Assembly: GCF_009765215.1 (NCBI RefSeq)
Contig: NZ_VLNV01000009.1
Coordinates: forward strand, 1 to 64,000
DNA: 64,000 bases
Direction: 5' to 3'
Origin: Lysobacter prati
GTDB taxonomy: Bacteria > Pseudomonadota > Gammaproteobacteria > Xanthomonadales > Xanthomonadaceae
Positions within the stretch are counted from its first letter, which is position 1. Each line of letters begins with the position of its first letter. Made by a program: the position numbers and the translations under genes. The notes beneath the pieces are model-generated. The model did no database searches. It was not told the origin of the DNA and was given only the letters and a program-made list of their open reading frames with translations. Shown one piece after another: positions 1-7,889 of the stretch.

Positions 1-51
1 GCTGGCCTGTCACGCCGGAGGTCGCGGGTTCGAGTCCCGTCCACTCCGCCA
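1..51 (+). tRNA. tRNA-Asp (GUC), 3' part only
   Basis: This is the 3' portion of a tRNA-Asp gene cut by the left window edge. It keeps part of the anticodon arm with loop CTGTCAC, the T arm, and the acceptor 3' strand with an encoded CCA. Bases 1-51 are identical to the 3' part of the complete copy at 152-228, so it is the upstream member of a tandem pair. A strong terminator follows within 10 bases. Confidence 0.93.
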
Positions 52-59
52 GTTTCGCC

Positions 60-88
60 AAAGGCGCCGGCAACGGCGCCTTTGTTTT
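60..88 (+). terminator. Intrinsic terminator after first tRNA-Asp
   Basis: A perfect 10-bp stem (60-69 with 74-83) closes a GCAA loop and runs into GTTTT. It lies 9 bases after the tRNA 3' end and should separate the two tRNA-Asp genes, or attenuate read-through into the second. Confidence 0.8.
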
Positions 89-151
89 CCAAAGGGTAAG
101 GGCAATGGATTTCCGTCTTTGGCGGAACCTCAAAGCCAGGTTTCAAAGCGC

Positions 152-228
152 GGAGTGGTAGTTCAGTCGGTTAGAATGCTGGCCTGTCACGCCGGAGGTC
201 GCGGGTTCGAGTCCCGTCCACTCCGCCA
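152..228 (+). tRNA. tRNA-Asp (GUC)
   Basis: A complete 77-nt tRNA. The acceptor strands GGAGTGG and CCACTCC pair, the D arm carries TTCAGTCGGTTAGAA, and the anticodon GTC is at 186-188. The T arm carries GGTTCGAGTCC and the CCA end is encoded. It reads GAC/GAU codons. It is the second of two near-identical tandem copies, and no clear independent promoter was seen in the 63 bases between the upstream terminator and its 5' end. Confidence 0.97.
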
Positions 229-236
229 GTTTTACC

Positions 237-267
237 TAAGGGCGCCCTTGGCGCCCTTATTTTTTTC
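237..267 (+). terminator. Intrinsic terminator after second tRNA-Asp
   Basis: A perfect 10-bp stem (237-246 with 250-259) closes a CTT loop and is followed by seven T. It sits 8 bases after the tRNA CCA end and is one of the strongest terminators in the window. Confidence 0.9.
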
Positions 268-297
268 TGGTGCGCCATTGGCGCCCAATTTTTGAAC

Positions 298-324
298 CGC
301 GCCGGAAACGGCGCGTTTTTTTTT
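298..324 (+). terminator. Second terminator-like hairpin downstream of tRNA-Asp
   Basis: The stem CGCGCCG/CGGCGCG (298-304 with 309-315) closes a GAAA tetraloop and is followed by nine T. It is a back-up to the terminator at 237-267. A weaker GCGCC/GGCGC hairpin lies between them at about 270-290. Confidence 0.75.
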
Positions 325-462
325 GTCCTGGCCCGGCAGGCCGGACGCGCCCGGGCGCCCGGGATCGGGCCCGGGGCAATCCCTGGGTCCCAGCCGAACC
401 CTTGCGTTTGCAGGCCTCCAAGCACGCTAAACTGTCCGGCTTACGACTGACGCGTGCCGGAT

Positions 463-2442
463 ATGCTGCAGAAACTTCGCGACAAGACCTCGGGCTGGAT
501 CGCCACCGTGATCCTGGGCCTGCTGATCGTTCCATTCGCCTTCGTCGGCATCGAGCAGTACCTCGGCCAGCGCACCGACAACTCGGTGGCAAAGATCGAT
601 GTGCCGCCGACCTGGTGGCCGTCGGCGCCGTCGTTCTGGCCGGTGTCGGTGTTCTGGCAGCACGACGCCATCGCCGTCGACGAGTTCCGCAGGGCCTTCG
701 AGCAGGCGCGCCAGCAGCAGCGTGCGCAGCAGGGCGAGGCGTTCGACGCGCGTGCTTTCGAAAGCGTCGACAACAAGCGCGCGATCCTCGACAGTCTGAT
801 CGATGCCCGCGTGCAGCAGCTCTCCGCGCAGCGCGACGGCATGGTCGTCAGCGACGCGATGGTGCGCAAAGCGATCCAGGAAGTCCCGGGCTTCCAGGTC
901 GATGGCAAGTTTGATTACACGCGTTACAAGCTGGCGCTGGCGTCGCAGGTGCCGGCGTTGAACGAGCGCGATTTCGAGCGACAGGTTCGCGAGGGCCTGC
1001 AGCAGTCGATGATGTCGACGGGCGTGGCCGCCAGCAATTTCGTCACCGCCGCCGAGATGGACCGCCTGTTGCAGCTGATGGGCGAGCAGCGCGACGCCAC
1101 GGTGTTGCCGCTGCCGGCTCCGGTTGCCGACACCGGTGCGGTGACCGCCGCGGAGATCCAGAAGTGGTTTGACGGCCATGCCGCGCAGTACCGCGCGCCG
1201 GAAGCGGTGACGATCGAATTCGTCGAGATCAACAGCGCGACGCTGCCGGCACCGGCGGCGGCCGATGAAGCGACGCTGCGCCAGCGCTACGAGCAGGAAA
1301 AGAACCGTTTCATCGAAGCCGAGCAGCGCCTGGCTTCGCACATCCTGGTGCGCGTGCCCGAAGGCGCCGATGCTGCCGCGCAGAAGGCCGCCGAACAGAA
1401 GGCGACCCAGCTGGCCGCACAGGCGAAATCCGCAGGCGCCGACTTCGCTGCGCTGGCCCGCGCCAACAGCGACGACACCGGTTCGCAGGCCGTTGGTGGC
1501 GACCTGGGTTGGGTCAGCAAGGGCATGATGGTTGGCCCGTTCGAGAACGCTTTGTTCGCGATGAAGCCCGGCGAAATCAGCGCGCCGGTCAAGAGCGAGT
1601 TTGGTTGGCACGTGATCCAGCTGCGCGAGCTCAAGAGCGGTGCGCAGGAAAGTTTCGAGCAGGTGCGTGAAGCGCTGGCCCGCGAGCAGGCCGAGGCCGA
1701 TCGCGAGCGCGTGGCCAGCGAGTTCAGCAGCCGTCTGGTCGACCTGACGCTGAAGAATCCGTCCTCGCTGGCGCCGGCCGCTCGCGAGATGAACATTCCG
1801 CTGCAGAAGGCCGGTCCGTTCTCGCGCACCAACGCGCAGGGCGTCGTCGCCAATCCGGCTGTGATTCGTGCCGCGTTCTCGGACAACCTGATCCAGGACG
1901 GCACCATCAGCGATCCGATCGAGGTGGCTCCCGGCCACAGTGTGCTGATCCGCGTCACCGCGCACACGCCGGAGCGCGCGCTGCCGCTGGCGCAGGTCCG
2001 CGATCAGGTGATCGCGGCGGTGCGTGCCGATCGCGCTGCGCAGGCCGCGCGCAAGGATGCCGATGCGCTGGTGGCGCGACTCAAGGGTGGTGAGACGCTG
2101 GAGGCGATTGCTGCTTCCCGTCAGCTGCCGCCGCCGCAGGTGCTGCCGGGTATTCCGCGCGGTGCGCCGGTGCCCGAGGCGAGTGTGGCCGATGCGATCT
2201 TTGCTGTTTCGGCTCCGGCCGAGGGCAAGGTTTCGCCGGGCCAGGCGCAACTGGCTGACGGTCGCATCGTGCTGTTCGCGGTGAGCAAGGTGACGCCGGG
2301 CGACGTGGCGTCGATGCCGGCTCCGCAGCGCGAGATGCTGCAGCAGCAAATCGCCCGTATCGGCGGCGGCGATGACATGCGCGCGCTGGTCTCGCAGCTG
2401 CGCAAGCGCGTCAAGGTCACGGTGGTCGAGCGCAATCTCTGA
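463..2442 (+). CDS. ppiD: PpiD-type periplasmic peptidyl-prolyl isomerase/chaperone
   Basis: Membrane-anchored periplasmic chaperone that helps fold newly exported outer-membrane proteins. One N-terminal membrane helix (about residues 12-30) is followed by a SurA-like N-terminal chaperone domain. A parvulin PPIase domain lies at about 285-390, with the typical ASHILVRVP start and GWHVIQL end. A long C-terminal domain follows. At about 660 residues it is close to E. coli PpiD. A GTG at 454 is an alternative start; ATG 463 is chosen because the MLQKLRDKTSG start fits family N-termini. A Trp/Pro-rich segment at about residues 45-65 precedes the chaperone domain. The gene stands alone, with a terminator 30 bases downstream. 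Confidence 0.93.
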   Translation: MLQKLRDKTSGWIATVILGLLIVPFAFVGIEQYLGQRTDNSVAKIDVPPTWWPSAPSFWPVSVFWQHDAIAVDEFRRAFEQARQQQRAQQGEAFDARAFESVDNKRAILDSLIDARVQQLSAQRDGMVVSDAMVRKAIQEVPGFQVDGKFDYTRYKLALASQVPALNERDFERQVREGLQQSMMSTGVAASNFVTAAEMDRLLQLMGEQRDATVLPLPAPVADTGAVTAAEIQKWFDGHAAQYRAPEAVTIEFVEINSATLPAPAAADEATLRQRYEQEKNRFIEAEQRLASHILVRVPEGADAAAQKAAEQKATQLAAQAKSAGADFAALARANSDDTGSQAVGGDLGWVSKGMMVGPFENALFAMKPGEISAPVKSEFGWHVIQLRELKSGAQESFEQVREALAREQAEADRERVASEFSSRLVDLTLKNPSSLAPAAREMNIPLQKAGPFSRTNAQGVVANPAVIRAAFSDNLIQDGTISDPIEVAPGHSVLIRVTAHTPERALPLAQVRDQVIAAVRADRAAQAARKDADALVARLKGGETLEAIAASRQLPPPQVLPGIPRGAPVPEASVADAIFAVSAPAEGKVSPGQAQLADGRIVLFAVSKVTPGDVASMPAPQREMLQQQIARIGGGDDMRALVSQLRKRVKVTVVERNL

Positions 2443-2470
2443 TTGCGCCTGGCGACTGAAGCGATACGAA

Positions 2471-2497
2471 AGGCCCGGCAATGCCGGGTCTTTCTAT
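2471..2497 (+). terminator. Terminator of ppiD
   Basis: An 8-bp stem (2472-2479 with 2483-2490, one G-T pair) with an AAT loop runs into TTTCTATTT, about 30 bases after the ppiD stop. Confidence 0.65.
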
Positions 2498-2558
2498 TTG
2501 GGCACTTCCCGAGAGCGAAGCGCCAAGCGCCAAGCGCGAAGCTTGATGCTTCCGACTG

Positions 2559-2674
2559 GCGTCGTCCGCCGGGCCGGGGATTGCTCCGCCCCTTCGTCGG
2601 ACATCCTGTCCGAAGGCGGGGCGTGGGCCATCCATGGCCCACTGCTGCGCAATCCCCGACCCGGCGGACGACGC
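2559..2674. repeat. Large palindromic element, copy 1 of 3
   Basis: A 116-bp inverted-repeat element. The outer arms 2559-2584 and 2649-2674 are complementary at 25 of 26 positions. They enclose two further hairpins: CCTTCG/CGAAGG (2591-2596 with 2611-2616) and GTGGGCCA/TGGCCCAC (2623-2630 with 2635-2642), giving a three-way-junction fold. A conserved tail of about 27 bases (2675-2701, ending GCCCGGTCTTCGA) follows and leads into a REP unit. It lies between the convergent genes ppiD and fabI. Copies 2 and 3 are at 37249 and 57994. Confidence 0.9.
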
Positions 2675-2715
2675 TCTGCCATTTCATTGCCCGGTCTTCG
2701 ATGTGGAGAGAAACC

Positions 2716-2741
2716 GTCATCCCCGCGAAGGCGGGGACCCA
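2716..2741 (+). repeat. REP unit, type A
   Basis: A 26-nt repeat with core stem CCCCGC-GAAG-GCGGGG, starting GTCAT and ending ACCCA, followed by GCGTCGTTGCT. It matches units at 2762, 31666, 31732 (inverted), 47014 (inverted) and 58149. Confidence 0.85.
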
Positions 2742-2761
2742 GCGTCGTTGCTCCCACGCCC

Positions 2762-2787
2762 GACATTCCCGCGAAGGCGGGAACCCA
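2762..2787 (+). repeat. REP unit, type A
   Basis: A second REP 46 bases after the first. Its core is TCCCGC-GAAG-GCGGGA, so the outermost C-G pair of the first unit is replaced by T-A, a compensatory change. It is followed by the family tail GGACGTTGCTTC. Confidence 0.85.
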
Positions 2788-2807
2788 TGGACGTTGCTTC
2801 AGCCCGG

Positions 2808-2835
2808 CAAAAAAAAACCCGGCAATTGCCGGGCT
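2808..2835 (-). terminator. Terminator of fabI
   Basis: The palindrome CCCGGC-AATT-GCCGGG (2818-2833) is flanked by an A run on the left, which gives a T tract for leftward transcription, and by CTTTTT on the right. It can therefore act in both directions between the convergent ppiD and fabI genes. Confidence 0.8.
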
Positions 2836-2858
2836 TTTTCTGTTTCATGCTCGATGCA

Positions 2859-3653
2859 TCACTCGTTGCCGATTCCGGTCATGCCGAGAATGTTGTAGCC
2901 CGCATCGACATAGGTGACTTCGCCGGTGACGCCGCTGGCGAGGTCCGAGCACAGGAACGCGGCGACGTTGCCAACGTCCTCGATGGTCACCGTGCGACGC
3001 AGCGGTGCGTTCTCTTCGACGTGGCCGAGGATCTTGCGGAAGCCGGCGATGCCGGCCGCGGCGAGCGTCTTGATCGGGCCGGCGGAGATCGCGTTGACGC
3101 GGGTGCCTTCCGGGCCGAGGTTGCAGGCGAGATAGCGGACCGACGCCTCCAGGCTGGCCTTGGCCACGCCCATCAGGTTGTAGCCGACCAGCGCGCGCTC
3201 TGCGCCCAGGTAGCTCAGGGTCAGGATCGAACCGTTGCGGCCCTTCATCAGCGGACGCGCCGCCTTGGACAGTGCCGACAGCGAGTACGACGACACGTCG
3301 TGGGCGATGGCGAAATTCTCGCGGGTCAGTCCGTCGAGGAACTGGCCGGCAATGGCTTCGCGCGGGGCGAACGCGATCGCGTGGACGAGGATGTCGAAGC
3401 CGTCGCTCCACTGCTGGCCGAGCTGCTCGAAGCAGGCGGCGATCTGTGCGTCATCGCTGACGTCGAGCGGCAGGACGATGCTGCTGCCGTACTCGGCGGC
3501 GGCCGACTCCACGCGCGACTTGAGCTTCTCGTTCTGATAGGTGAACGCCAGCTGCGCGCCTTCGCGGTGCATGGCCTCGGCGATGCCGCTTGCGATCGAG
3601 CGCTCGCTGGCGATGCCGGTGATCAGTGCACGCTTGCCTTGCAGAAAACCCAT
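2859..3653 (-). CDS. fabI: Enoyl-[acyl-carrier-protein] reductase (NADH), FabI
   Basis: Reduces trans-2-enoyl-ACP to acyl-ACP in the last step of each fatty acid elongation cycle, in the cytoplasm. It is a short-chain dehydrogenase fold of 264 residues, the normal length. The nucleotide-binding motif GIASERSI lies at 13-20. The FabI signature residues Tyr148, Tyr158 and Lys165 (Y-x6-K spacing between the last two) are present. A good ribosome site, AAAGGAACGG, precedes the ATG. It is transcribed alone, convergent with ppiD, and is unlinked to the main fab cluster at 27-31 kb, as is common for this gene. Confidence 0.97.
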   Translation of the reverse strand: MGFLQGKRALITGIASERSIASGIAEAMHREGAQLAFTYQNEKLKSRVESAAAEYGSSIVLPLDVSDDAQIAACFEQLGQQWSDGFDILVHAIAFAPREAIAGQFLDGLTRENFAIAHDVSSYSLSALSKAARPLMKGRNGSILTLSYLGAERALVGYNLMGVAKASLEASVRYLACNLGPEGTRVNAISAGPIKTLAAAGIAGFRKILGHVEENAPLRRTVTIEDVGNVAAFLCSDLASGVTGEVTYVDAGYNILGMTGIGNE

Positions 3654-3799
3654 GAGCCGTTCCTTTCTGATGTTGATGACCGCAGTGCGTGAGCGTAGCG
3701 CGGTCGAGCAAAGACTCTAGTGTAGCCGCCTGCGGGGCGCGGTTGCCGAGGGCGCCGTACGCGGTTTGACGATGCGGCGGCGTAGGGTCGGCGCCGCTG

Positions 3800-4963
3800 T
3801 CAGGGCGAGCCAGCCTCACGCGGAACGCGGTCTCCCTGGCCATCGTGCGGGTCGATCACCAGCAGCTGTCCGGGCTTGAGCACGGCTCGGGCGCCCAGGC
3901 CATTGCGCTGCATCAGGTCTGCGACGCGAACGTCATAGCGCCGGGCAATGGTCGAGGCACTCTCGCCACGTTTGACGGTGTGCCGGCGTGAGGCGGAGGA
4001 AGCAGCGGGGCCAGCCGACGGCGCTGCCGACGCCACCGCATCAACCGGCGCTACCGGTGCCGCGATAGCCAGCAGCCGGGCAGGGCGGCTGCCGATGCCG
4101 TCGGCGTAGACCGGATTGAGGCGCACGAGCTGGTCACTGTCCTGGCCGGTCCGGGCCGCCCACTGGTCGAGCCGCTTGATCTCGGCCGGCAGCGTCACCG
4201 CCTGCAACCGTGGCACGGGCCGGTCGAGCTGGTGCAGCCATTCCTCGCGGTCATCGGCCTGCTCCATCAGGCAGGACAAGGCGTGAAGCTTCCGCACGTA
4301 GGCCTGGGTGATGTCGGACAGGCCGACCAGCTGTTCGGGATTGGCGTTGCGCGCGACCTGGCCGCTGCGCTTGAGCGCGCCCATCACGCGGTACTCGCCG
4401 GCGTTGTAGGCCATCACCGCCAACCGCCAGTCGCCGGCGAACATGCCATGCAGTGTCTTGAGGTAACGCACCGCGGCCGTGGTCGAATCCACCGGCGACA
4501 GGCGGCCGTCGTAACCGCTGCGCATGGGCACTTCGTGGTTGCGGGCGGTGATGGCGATCATCTGCCACAAGCCGGCCGGGCCGGCCGGGCTGCGTGCACC
4601 GGGGCGGTAGCCGCTCTCGACGAACGGGATCAGCGCGAATTCGGTCGGCAGGTGCGCCTGGCGGAGGGCGTCGACGACGTAGCCGAACAGCGGCAACAGG
4701 TCATCGTCGGCGGCCAGCCGCTTGGGGGCGGTGGCGAAATGCTGTCGCCAGCGCGCGGAGACGCCGCCGGCCTCGCACTCGGGCTCGGCCAGGCCAGCGC
4801 GGAACGTCTCATAGATCTCGCGGCCGTTGCGGGTGTTGGAGACGACCTGCGTGGCCGCGTCCTGCGCCTGGGTCGAGGTGTCCTGTGCCATTGCCGGCAG
4901 CGCCAGGACGCCACCAAGGAAGAGGCCGGTCGCCAGCCGGCGCCACGGGTGGGCGCAGGTCAC
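3800..4963 (-). CDS. LysM-containing lytic transglycosylase (MltD-like)
   Basis: Periplasmic enzyme that cleaves peptidoglycan glycan strands to anhydromuramyl products. The first 26 residues form a signal peptide ending in AMA-Q. An SLT domain spans about 95-235 with catalytic Glu116 in FVESGY and the downstream GPAGLWQM motif. A single LysM domain lies near the C terminus (about residues 330-372, HTVKRGESASTIARRYDV). It starts with GTG inside a GTGA overlap with the gloB stop, so it is probably translationally coupled to gloB. E. coli MltD usually has two LysM repeats and is longer. E. coli also has mltD next to gloB, which supports the assignment. Confidence 0.88.
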   Translation of the reverse strand: MTCAHPWRRLATGLFLGGVLALPAMAQDTSTQAQDAATQVVSNTRNGREIYETFRAGLAEPECEAGGVSARWRQHFATAPKRLAADDDLLPLFGYVVDALRQAHLPTEFALIPFVESGYRPGARSPAGPAGLWQMIAITARNHEVPMRSGYDGRLSPVDSTTAAVRYLKTLHGMFAGDWRLAVMAYNAGEYRVMGALKRSGQVARNANPEQLVGLSDITQAYVRKLHALSCLMEQADDREEWLHQLDRPVPRLQAVTLPAEIKRLDQWAARTGQDSDQLVRLNPVYADGIGSRPARLLAIAAPVAPVDAVASAAPSAGPAASSASRRHTVKRGESASTIARRYDVRVADLMQRNGLGARAVLKPGQLLVIDPHDGQGDRVPREAGSP

Positions 4964-5727
4964 GCGACGAATCCGTCCTTCCAGCGCCGCAATTGGGCGA
5001 ATGCTTCCACACTGTCGGCCGGGGCCCGGCCGGACTGCCGCTGCAGGGCGGCGCGGACTTCGGCGCTGTCGACGCGAAGGAATGGATTGGTCGCCAATTC
5101 GCTGGCGATCGTGCTGGGCAAGGTCGGTTGACCGGTCTGGCGCATCGTCTGGGCATCCTCGGTGCGACGCGTCAGCGCCGGGTTTCCGGGTTCTACCACG
5201 CGGGCAAAGGCCGCGTTTGAGAGCGTGTACTCATGTCCGCAACACAGTCGGGTCTGACCGGGCAAGGCGGCCAAGCGCGACAGCGAATGGTGCATCTGTT
5301 CCGGGCTGCCTTCAAACAGCCGCCCGCAGCTGAGGCTGAACAGGGTGTCGCCGCAGAACAGCAGGTCGTGGCCGACGTAGGCGATATGACTCAGGGTATG
5401 CCCGGGCAGGGCCATGACCTCGAATTCCCAGCCGGCCAGTTCGAAGCGGTCGCCGTCGCCGACGCGTCGGGTCGCCGTGGCGATGCGGTCATCGACCGGG
5501 GCAATCACCGGCAGCTGCGGCCAGCGCTCGAGCAGGGCCGGAACGCCGCCGATGTGGTCGTGGTGGTGGTGGGTCAGCAGGATTCCGGCCGGCTGCAGGC
5601 CGTCCTGGGCCGCGGCCAGGACCGGTCCGGCTTCGCTGGGGTCGACGACCAGTGCGCGCGAGCCATCGTCGGCGGCACAGATCCAGATGTAGTTGTCGCT
5701 CAGGGCGGGCAGAGCCTGCAGGCGCAT
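4960..5727 (-). CDS. gloB: Hydroxyacylglutathione hydrolase (glyoxalase II)
   Basis: Hydrolyses S-D-lactoylglutathione to D-lactate and glutathione, the second step of methylglyoxal detoxification. It is a metallo-beta-lactamase fold with the binuclear metal motif THHHHDH, a later GHTLSH histidine and CGDTLF. The start at 5727 is chosen because MRLQALPALSDNYIW matches the family N-terminus, whereas an upstream extension to 5811 does not. GAGGA lies 9 bases before this ATG. The product is 255 residues, the usual length. It is the first gene of a two-gene operon with the transglycosylase and is divergent from the methyltransferase gene. Confidence 0.96.
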   Translation of the reverse strand: MRLQALPALSDNYIWICAADDGSRALVVDPSEAGPVLAAAQDGLQPAGILLTHHHHDHIGGVPALLERWPQLPVIAPVDDRIATATRRVGDGDRFELAGWEFEVMALPGHTLSHIAYVGHDLLFCGDTLFSLSCGRLFEGSPEQMHHSLSRLAALPGQTRLCCGHEYTLSNAAFARVVEPGNPALTRRTEDAQTMRQTGQPTLPSTIASELATNPFLRVDSAEVRAALQRQSGRAPADSVEAFAQLRRWKDGFVA

Positions 5728-5793
5728 GCGCAATGATCCTCGGAGGCTTGCCTGGGAGACACGGGCGTGCCGCACAATCGACGGACCCGACCT

Positions 5794-5835
5794 GCACTCC
5801 ACGATCGGCACTCCACGATCGGCATTCCACGATAC
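5794..5835. repeat. Three tandem 14-bp repeats in a divergent promoter gap
   Basis: The unit GCACTCCACGATCG occurs at 5794-5807 and 5808-5821, with a diverged third copy at 5822-5835. They lie between the divergent gloB and methyltransferase starts, where regulatory DNA is expected. They could be repeated operator sites or simple slippage products. Confidence 0.85.
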
Positions 5836-5858
5836 GTAGACCCGAACCGGCCCAGACG

Positions 5859-6524
5859 ATGCCTCTGCCCTCCCATCCCCGTCAATCAGACCCGGCCCAT
5901 TTTCCGCTGGCCTGGTTCAGCACCGAGGCGGGACAGGGCCTGCTGGCGGTTCAGGAAGCGGCGGTGGCGCGGGTGCTGGCCGCGCGCCCTCCGGCGACTC
6001 CGTGGGCGTGGTTCGGCGTCAGCGGGGCCGCAGCGCCCGAGATTGCCGAAGGCCGCGGCCTGGCCTTGCGCCGCAATGGCGCCGGCTTCGACGGCGGGGT
6101 CCGCTGCCGGTTGCCGTTACCCTTCGCCAGCGAGGCCTTCGGCGCGATCCTGCTCCAGCATGCCCTCGATGACGGCTTTGCCATCGACCTGGTCCTGGAC
6201 GAGTGCGCGCGGATGCTGATGCCCGGCGGCACCCTGTGGCTGGCGGCGCTGAACCCGTGGAGTCCGTACCGTGCGCGTTGGGCGCGCACCGGGCTGCACG
6301 CGCGCGATCCCGGCGGCTGGCAGTCGTCATTGCGGCGGACCGGGTTCGCCGTCGAGTCGGTCAGTCTGCAATGGCTGGGGCCGCACTGGCGCGTCGCCCA
6401 TGGCGAAGTCGGCGTCGGCGCGGCCGATCGCCTGCGCGCGGGCTTCGCCTTGACTGTCAACAAGCGCGTGCATGCGCTGATCCCACCGACGCCACTGCGC
6501 AATCTGCGCTGGAGCCAGATATAG
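5859..6524 (+). CDS. Class I SAM-dependent methyltransferase (type 11-like, YafS-like)
   Basis: A probable small-molecule methyltransferase of 221 residues; its substrate is unknown. The usual glycine-rich SAM motif is degenerate here ([11 protein letters not shown] at about 45-55). The later features [17 protein letters not shown] and an acidic/MLMPGGTLW segment fit the post-I and motif III regions of type-11 enzymes. The ATG at 5859 is preferred because upstream codons run through the tandem repeats. In E. coli yafS also sits between gloB and rnhA, in the same order as here, which supports orthology by position. Confidence 0.8.
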   Translation: MPLPSHPRQSDPAHFPLAWFSTEAGQGLLAVQEAAVARVLAARPPATPWAWFGVSGAAAPEIAEGRGLALRRNGAGFDGGVRCRLPLPFASEAFGAILLQHALDDGFAIDLVLDECARMLMPGGTLWLAALNPWSPYRARWARTGLHARDPGGWQSSLRRTGFAVESVSLQWLGPHWRVAHGEVGVGAADRLRAGFALTVNKRVHALIPPTPLRNLRWSQI

Positions 6525-6594
6525 GTGGCCACCTTGTTCGCAAGTCGCAGGCGAACCGTGCCCAGCAACTGCGCAATGCGGCGATAATGCCGCG

Positions 6595-7080
6595 ATGAAT
6601 TCAGACGCAAGCACCACCGACGCACGCAAGCAAGTCGAAATACACACCGACGGCGCCTGCCTGGGCAATCCCGGTCCCGGCGGCTGGGCCGCGCTGCTGC
6701 GCTTTCGCGGGCGCGAGCGCGAGGTCGCCGGCGGCGAGGCCGACACCACCAACAATCGCATGGAGTTGATGGCAGCGATCATGGCGCTGGAAACGCTCAG
6801 CGAGCCGTGCGACGTCATCGTCCATACCGACTCGCAATACGTTCGCCAGGGCATCACCGAGTGGATCGGCAACTGGGTCCGGCGCGGCTGGAAGACCGCC
6901 GGCGGCGACCCGGTCAAGAACCGCGACCTGTGGGAACGCCTGCACGCGGCGGCGCAGCGCCACTCGATCCAGTGGAAGTGGGTGAAGGGCCATTCCGGCG
7001 ATCCCGACAACGAGCGCGTGGACGTGCTCGCACGCCTGCAGGCGCAGCGCCTGCGCGGCAGTTCGTCCGTGGCTCGCTGA
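6595..7080 (+). CDS. rnhA: Ribonuclease HI
   Basis: Degrades the RNA strand of RNA-DNA hybrids, removing primers and R-loops. It has 161 residues with the RNase H fold. The catalytic acids are Asp19 ([14 protein letters not shown]), Glu57 (NNRMEL), Asp79 (HTDSQY) and Asp143 (NERVDVLA), and the helper His133 lies in KGHSG. It is followed after 40 bases by dnaQ in the same direction, the conserved rnhA-dnaQ pair, although in E. coli the two are divergent. Confidence 0.97.
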   Translation: MNSDASTTDARKQVEIHTDGACLGNPGPGGWAALLRFRGREREVAGGEADTTNNRMELMAAIMALETLSEPCDVIVHTDSQYVRQGITEWIGNWVRRGWKTAGGDPVKNRDLWERLHAAAQRHSIQWKWVKGHSGDPDNERVDVLARLQAQRLRGSSSVAR

Positions 7081-7120
7081 TGGTGTCCGGGCGAGCGGCG
7101 AACGTGTGAGAATGGCGCCG

Positions 7121-7858
7121 ATGCGGCAGATCATCCTTGATACCGAAACCACCGGCCTGAGCTGGGAGCGCGGCAACCGCGTGGTCGAAATCGGCTGCGT
7201 GGAATACATCGAGCGCCGGCCCAGTGGCCGCACCTTTCATGTCTACCTGAAGCCAGACTGCGATTTCGAGCAGGGCGCGCAGGAAGTCACCGGGTTGACC
7301 CTGGATTTCCTCGCCGACAAGCCGGTGTTCGCCGACGTGGTCGAAGAGTTCATCGCCTTCATCGACGGCGCCGAACTGATCATCCACAACGCCGCCTTCG
7401 ACGTCGGCTTCCTCGACAACGAGCTGCGCCTGGTGGGCTCGCAGTACGGCGGCCTGCGCGAACGCTGCAACGTCGAGGACACCCTGCTGATGGCGCGGCA
7501 GCGGTTTCCCGGCCAGCGCAACTCGCTCGATGCGTTGTGCAAGCGCCTGGGCGTGGACAACTCGCATCGCCAGCTGCACGGCGCGCTGCTCGACGCGCAG
7601 ATCCTCGCCGAGGTCTATCTCGCGCTGACCTCCGGCCAGGAGGAGATCGGTTTTGCCAGCGATGCCGCGGGCACGCAGGTCGATGTGGTCAGTTTCCGCA
7701 CCGACCCGGCGGCGGCGCGTCCGCGAGTGCAGGTGGCCGCGGATGAACTGGCCGCACACGAAGCGCGACTGGAAAAGCTGCGCAAGAAGGCCGGCAAGTG
7801 CGTCTGGGACCAGTTCAACTTGGTCGCCGAGGCCGAAGCGGAGCTGGAACCGGCCTGA
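7121..7858 (+). CDS. dnaQ: DNA polymerase III epsilon subunit (3'-5' proofreading exonuclease)
   Basis: Proofreading subunit of the replicative polymerase core. It has a DEDDh exonuclease fold: Exo I LDTETTG (Asp7, Glu9), Exo II HNAAFDVGFLDNE, and Exo III with HRQLHGALLDAQI supplying the last His and Asp. The C-terminal tail, rich in charged residues, would contact the alpha subunit. ATG 7121 is chosen because RQIILDTETTG sits directly at the N terminus in relatives; ATG 7112 is a possible alternative. It is convergent with the phosphatase gene, with 31 bases between the stops. Confidence 0.96.
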   Translation: MRQIILDTETTGLSWERGNRVVEIGCVEYIERRPSGRTFHVYLKPDCDFEQGAQEVTGLTLDFLADKPVFADVVEEFIAFIDGAELIIHNAAFDVGFLDNELRLVGSQYGGLRERCNVEDTLLMARQRFPGQRNSLDALCKRLGVDNSHRQLHGALLDAQILAEVYLALTSGQEEIGFASDAAGTQVDVVSFRTDPAAARPRVQVAADELAAHEARLEKLRKKAGKCVWDQFNLVAEAEAELEPA

Positions 7859-7889
7859 CACTCGCCGGCCGGCGCCGCGCCGGTCGAGT

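Noticed and set aside
1-228. Duplicated tRNA-Asp as a sign of an integrated island
   Set aside because: Both copies appear complete apart from the window edge, each has its own terminator, and no integrase or mobile gene follows. Tandem tRNA copies are common.
427-2481. Very long open frame antisense to ppiD (684 codons), with further long antisense frames elsewhere
   Set aside because: High GC makes stop codons rare in the antisense frames. The encoded product is Arg/His-rich low-complexity without any family motif, while the plus strand encodes a clear PpiD.
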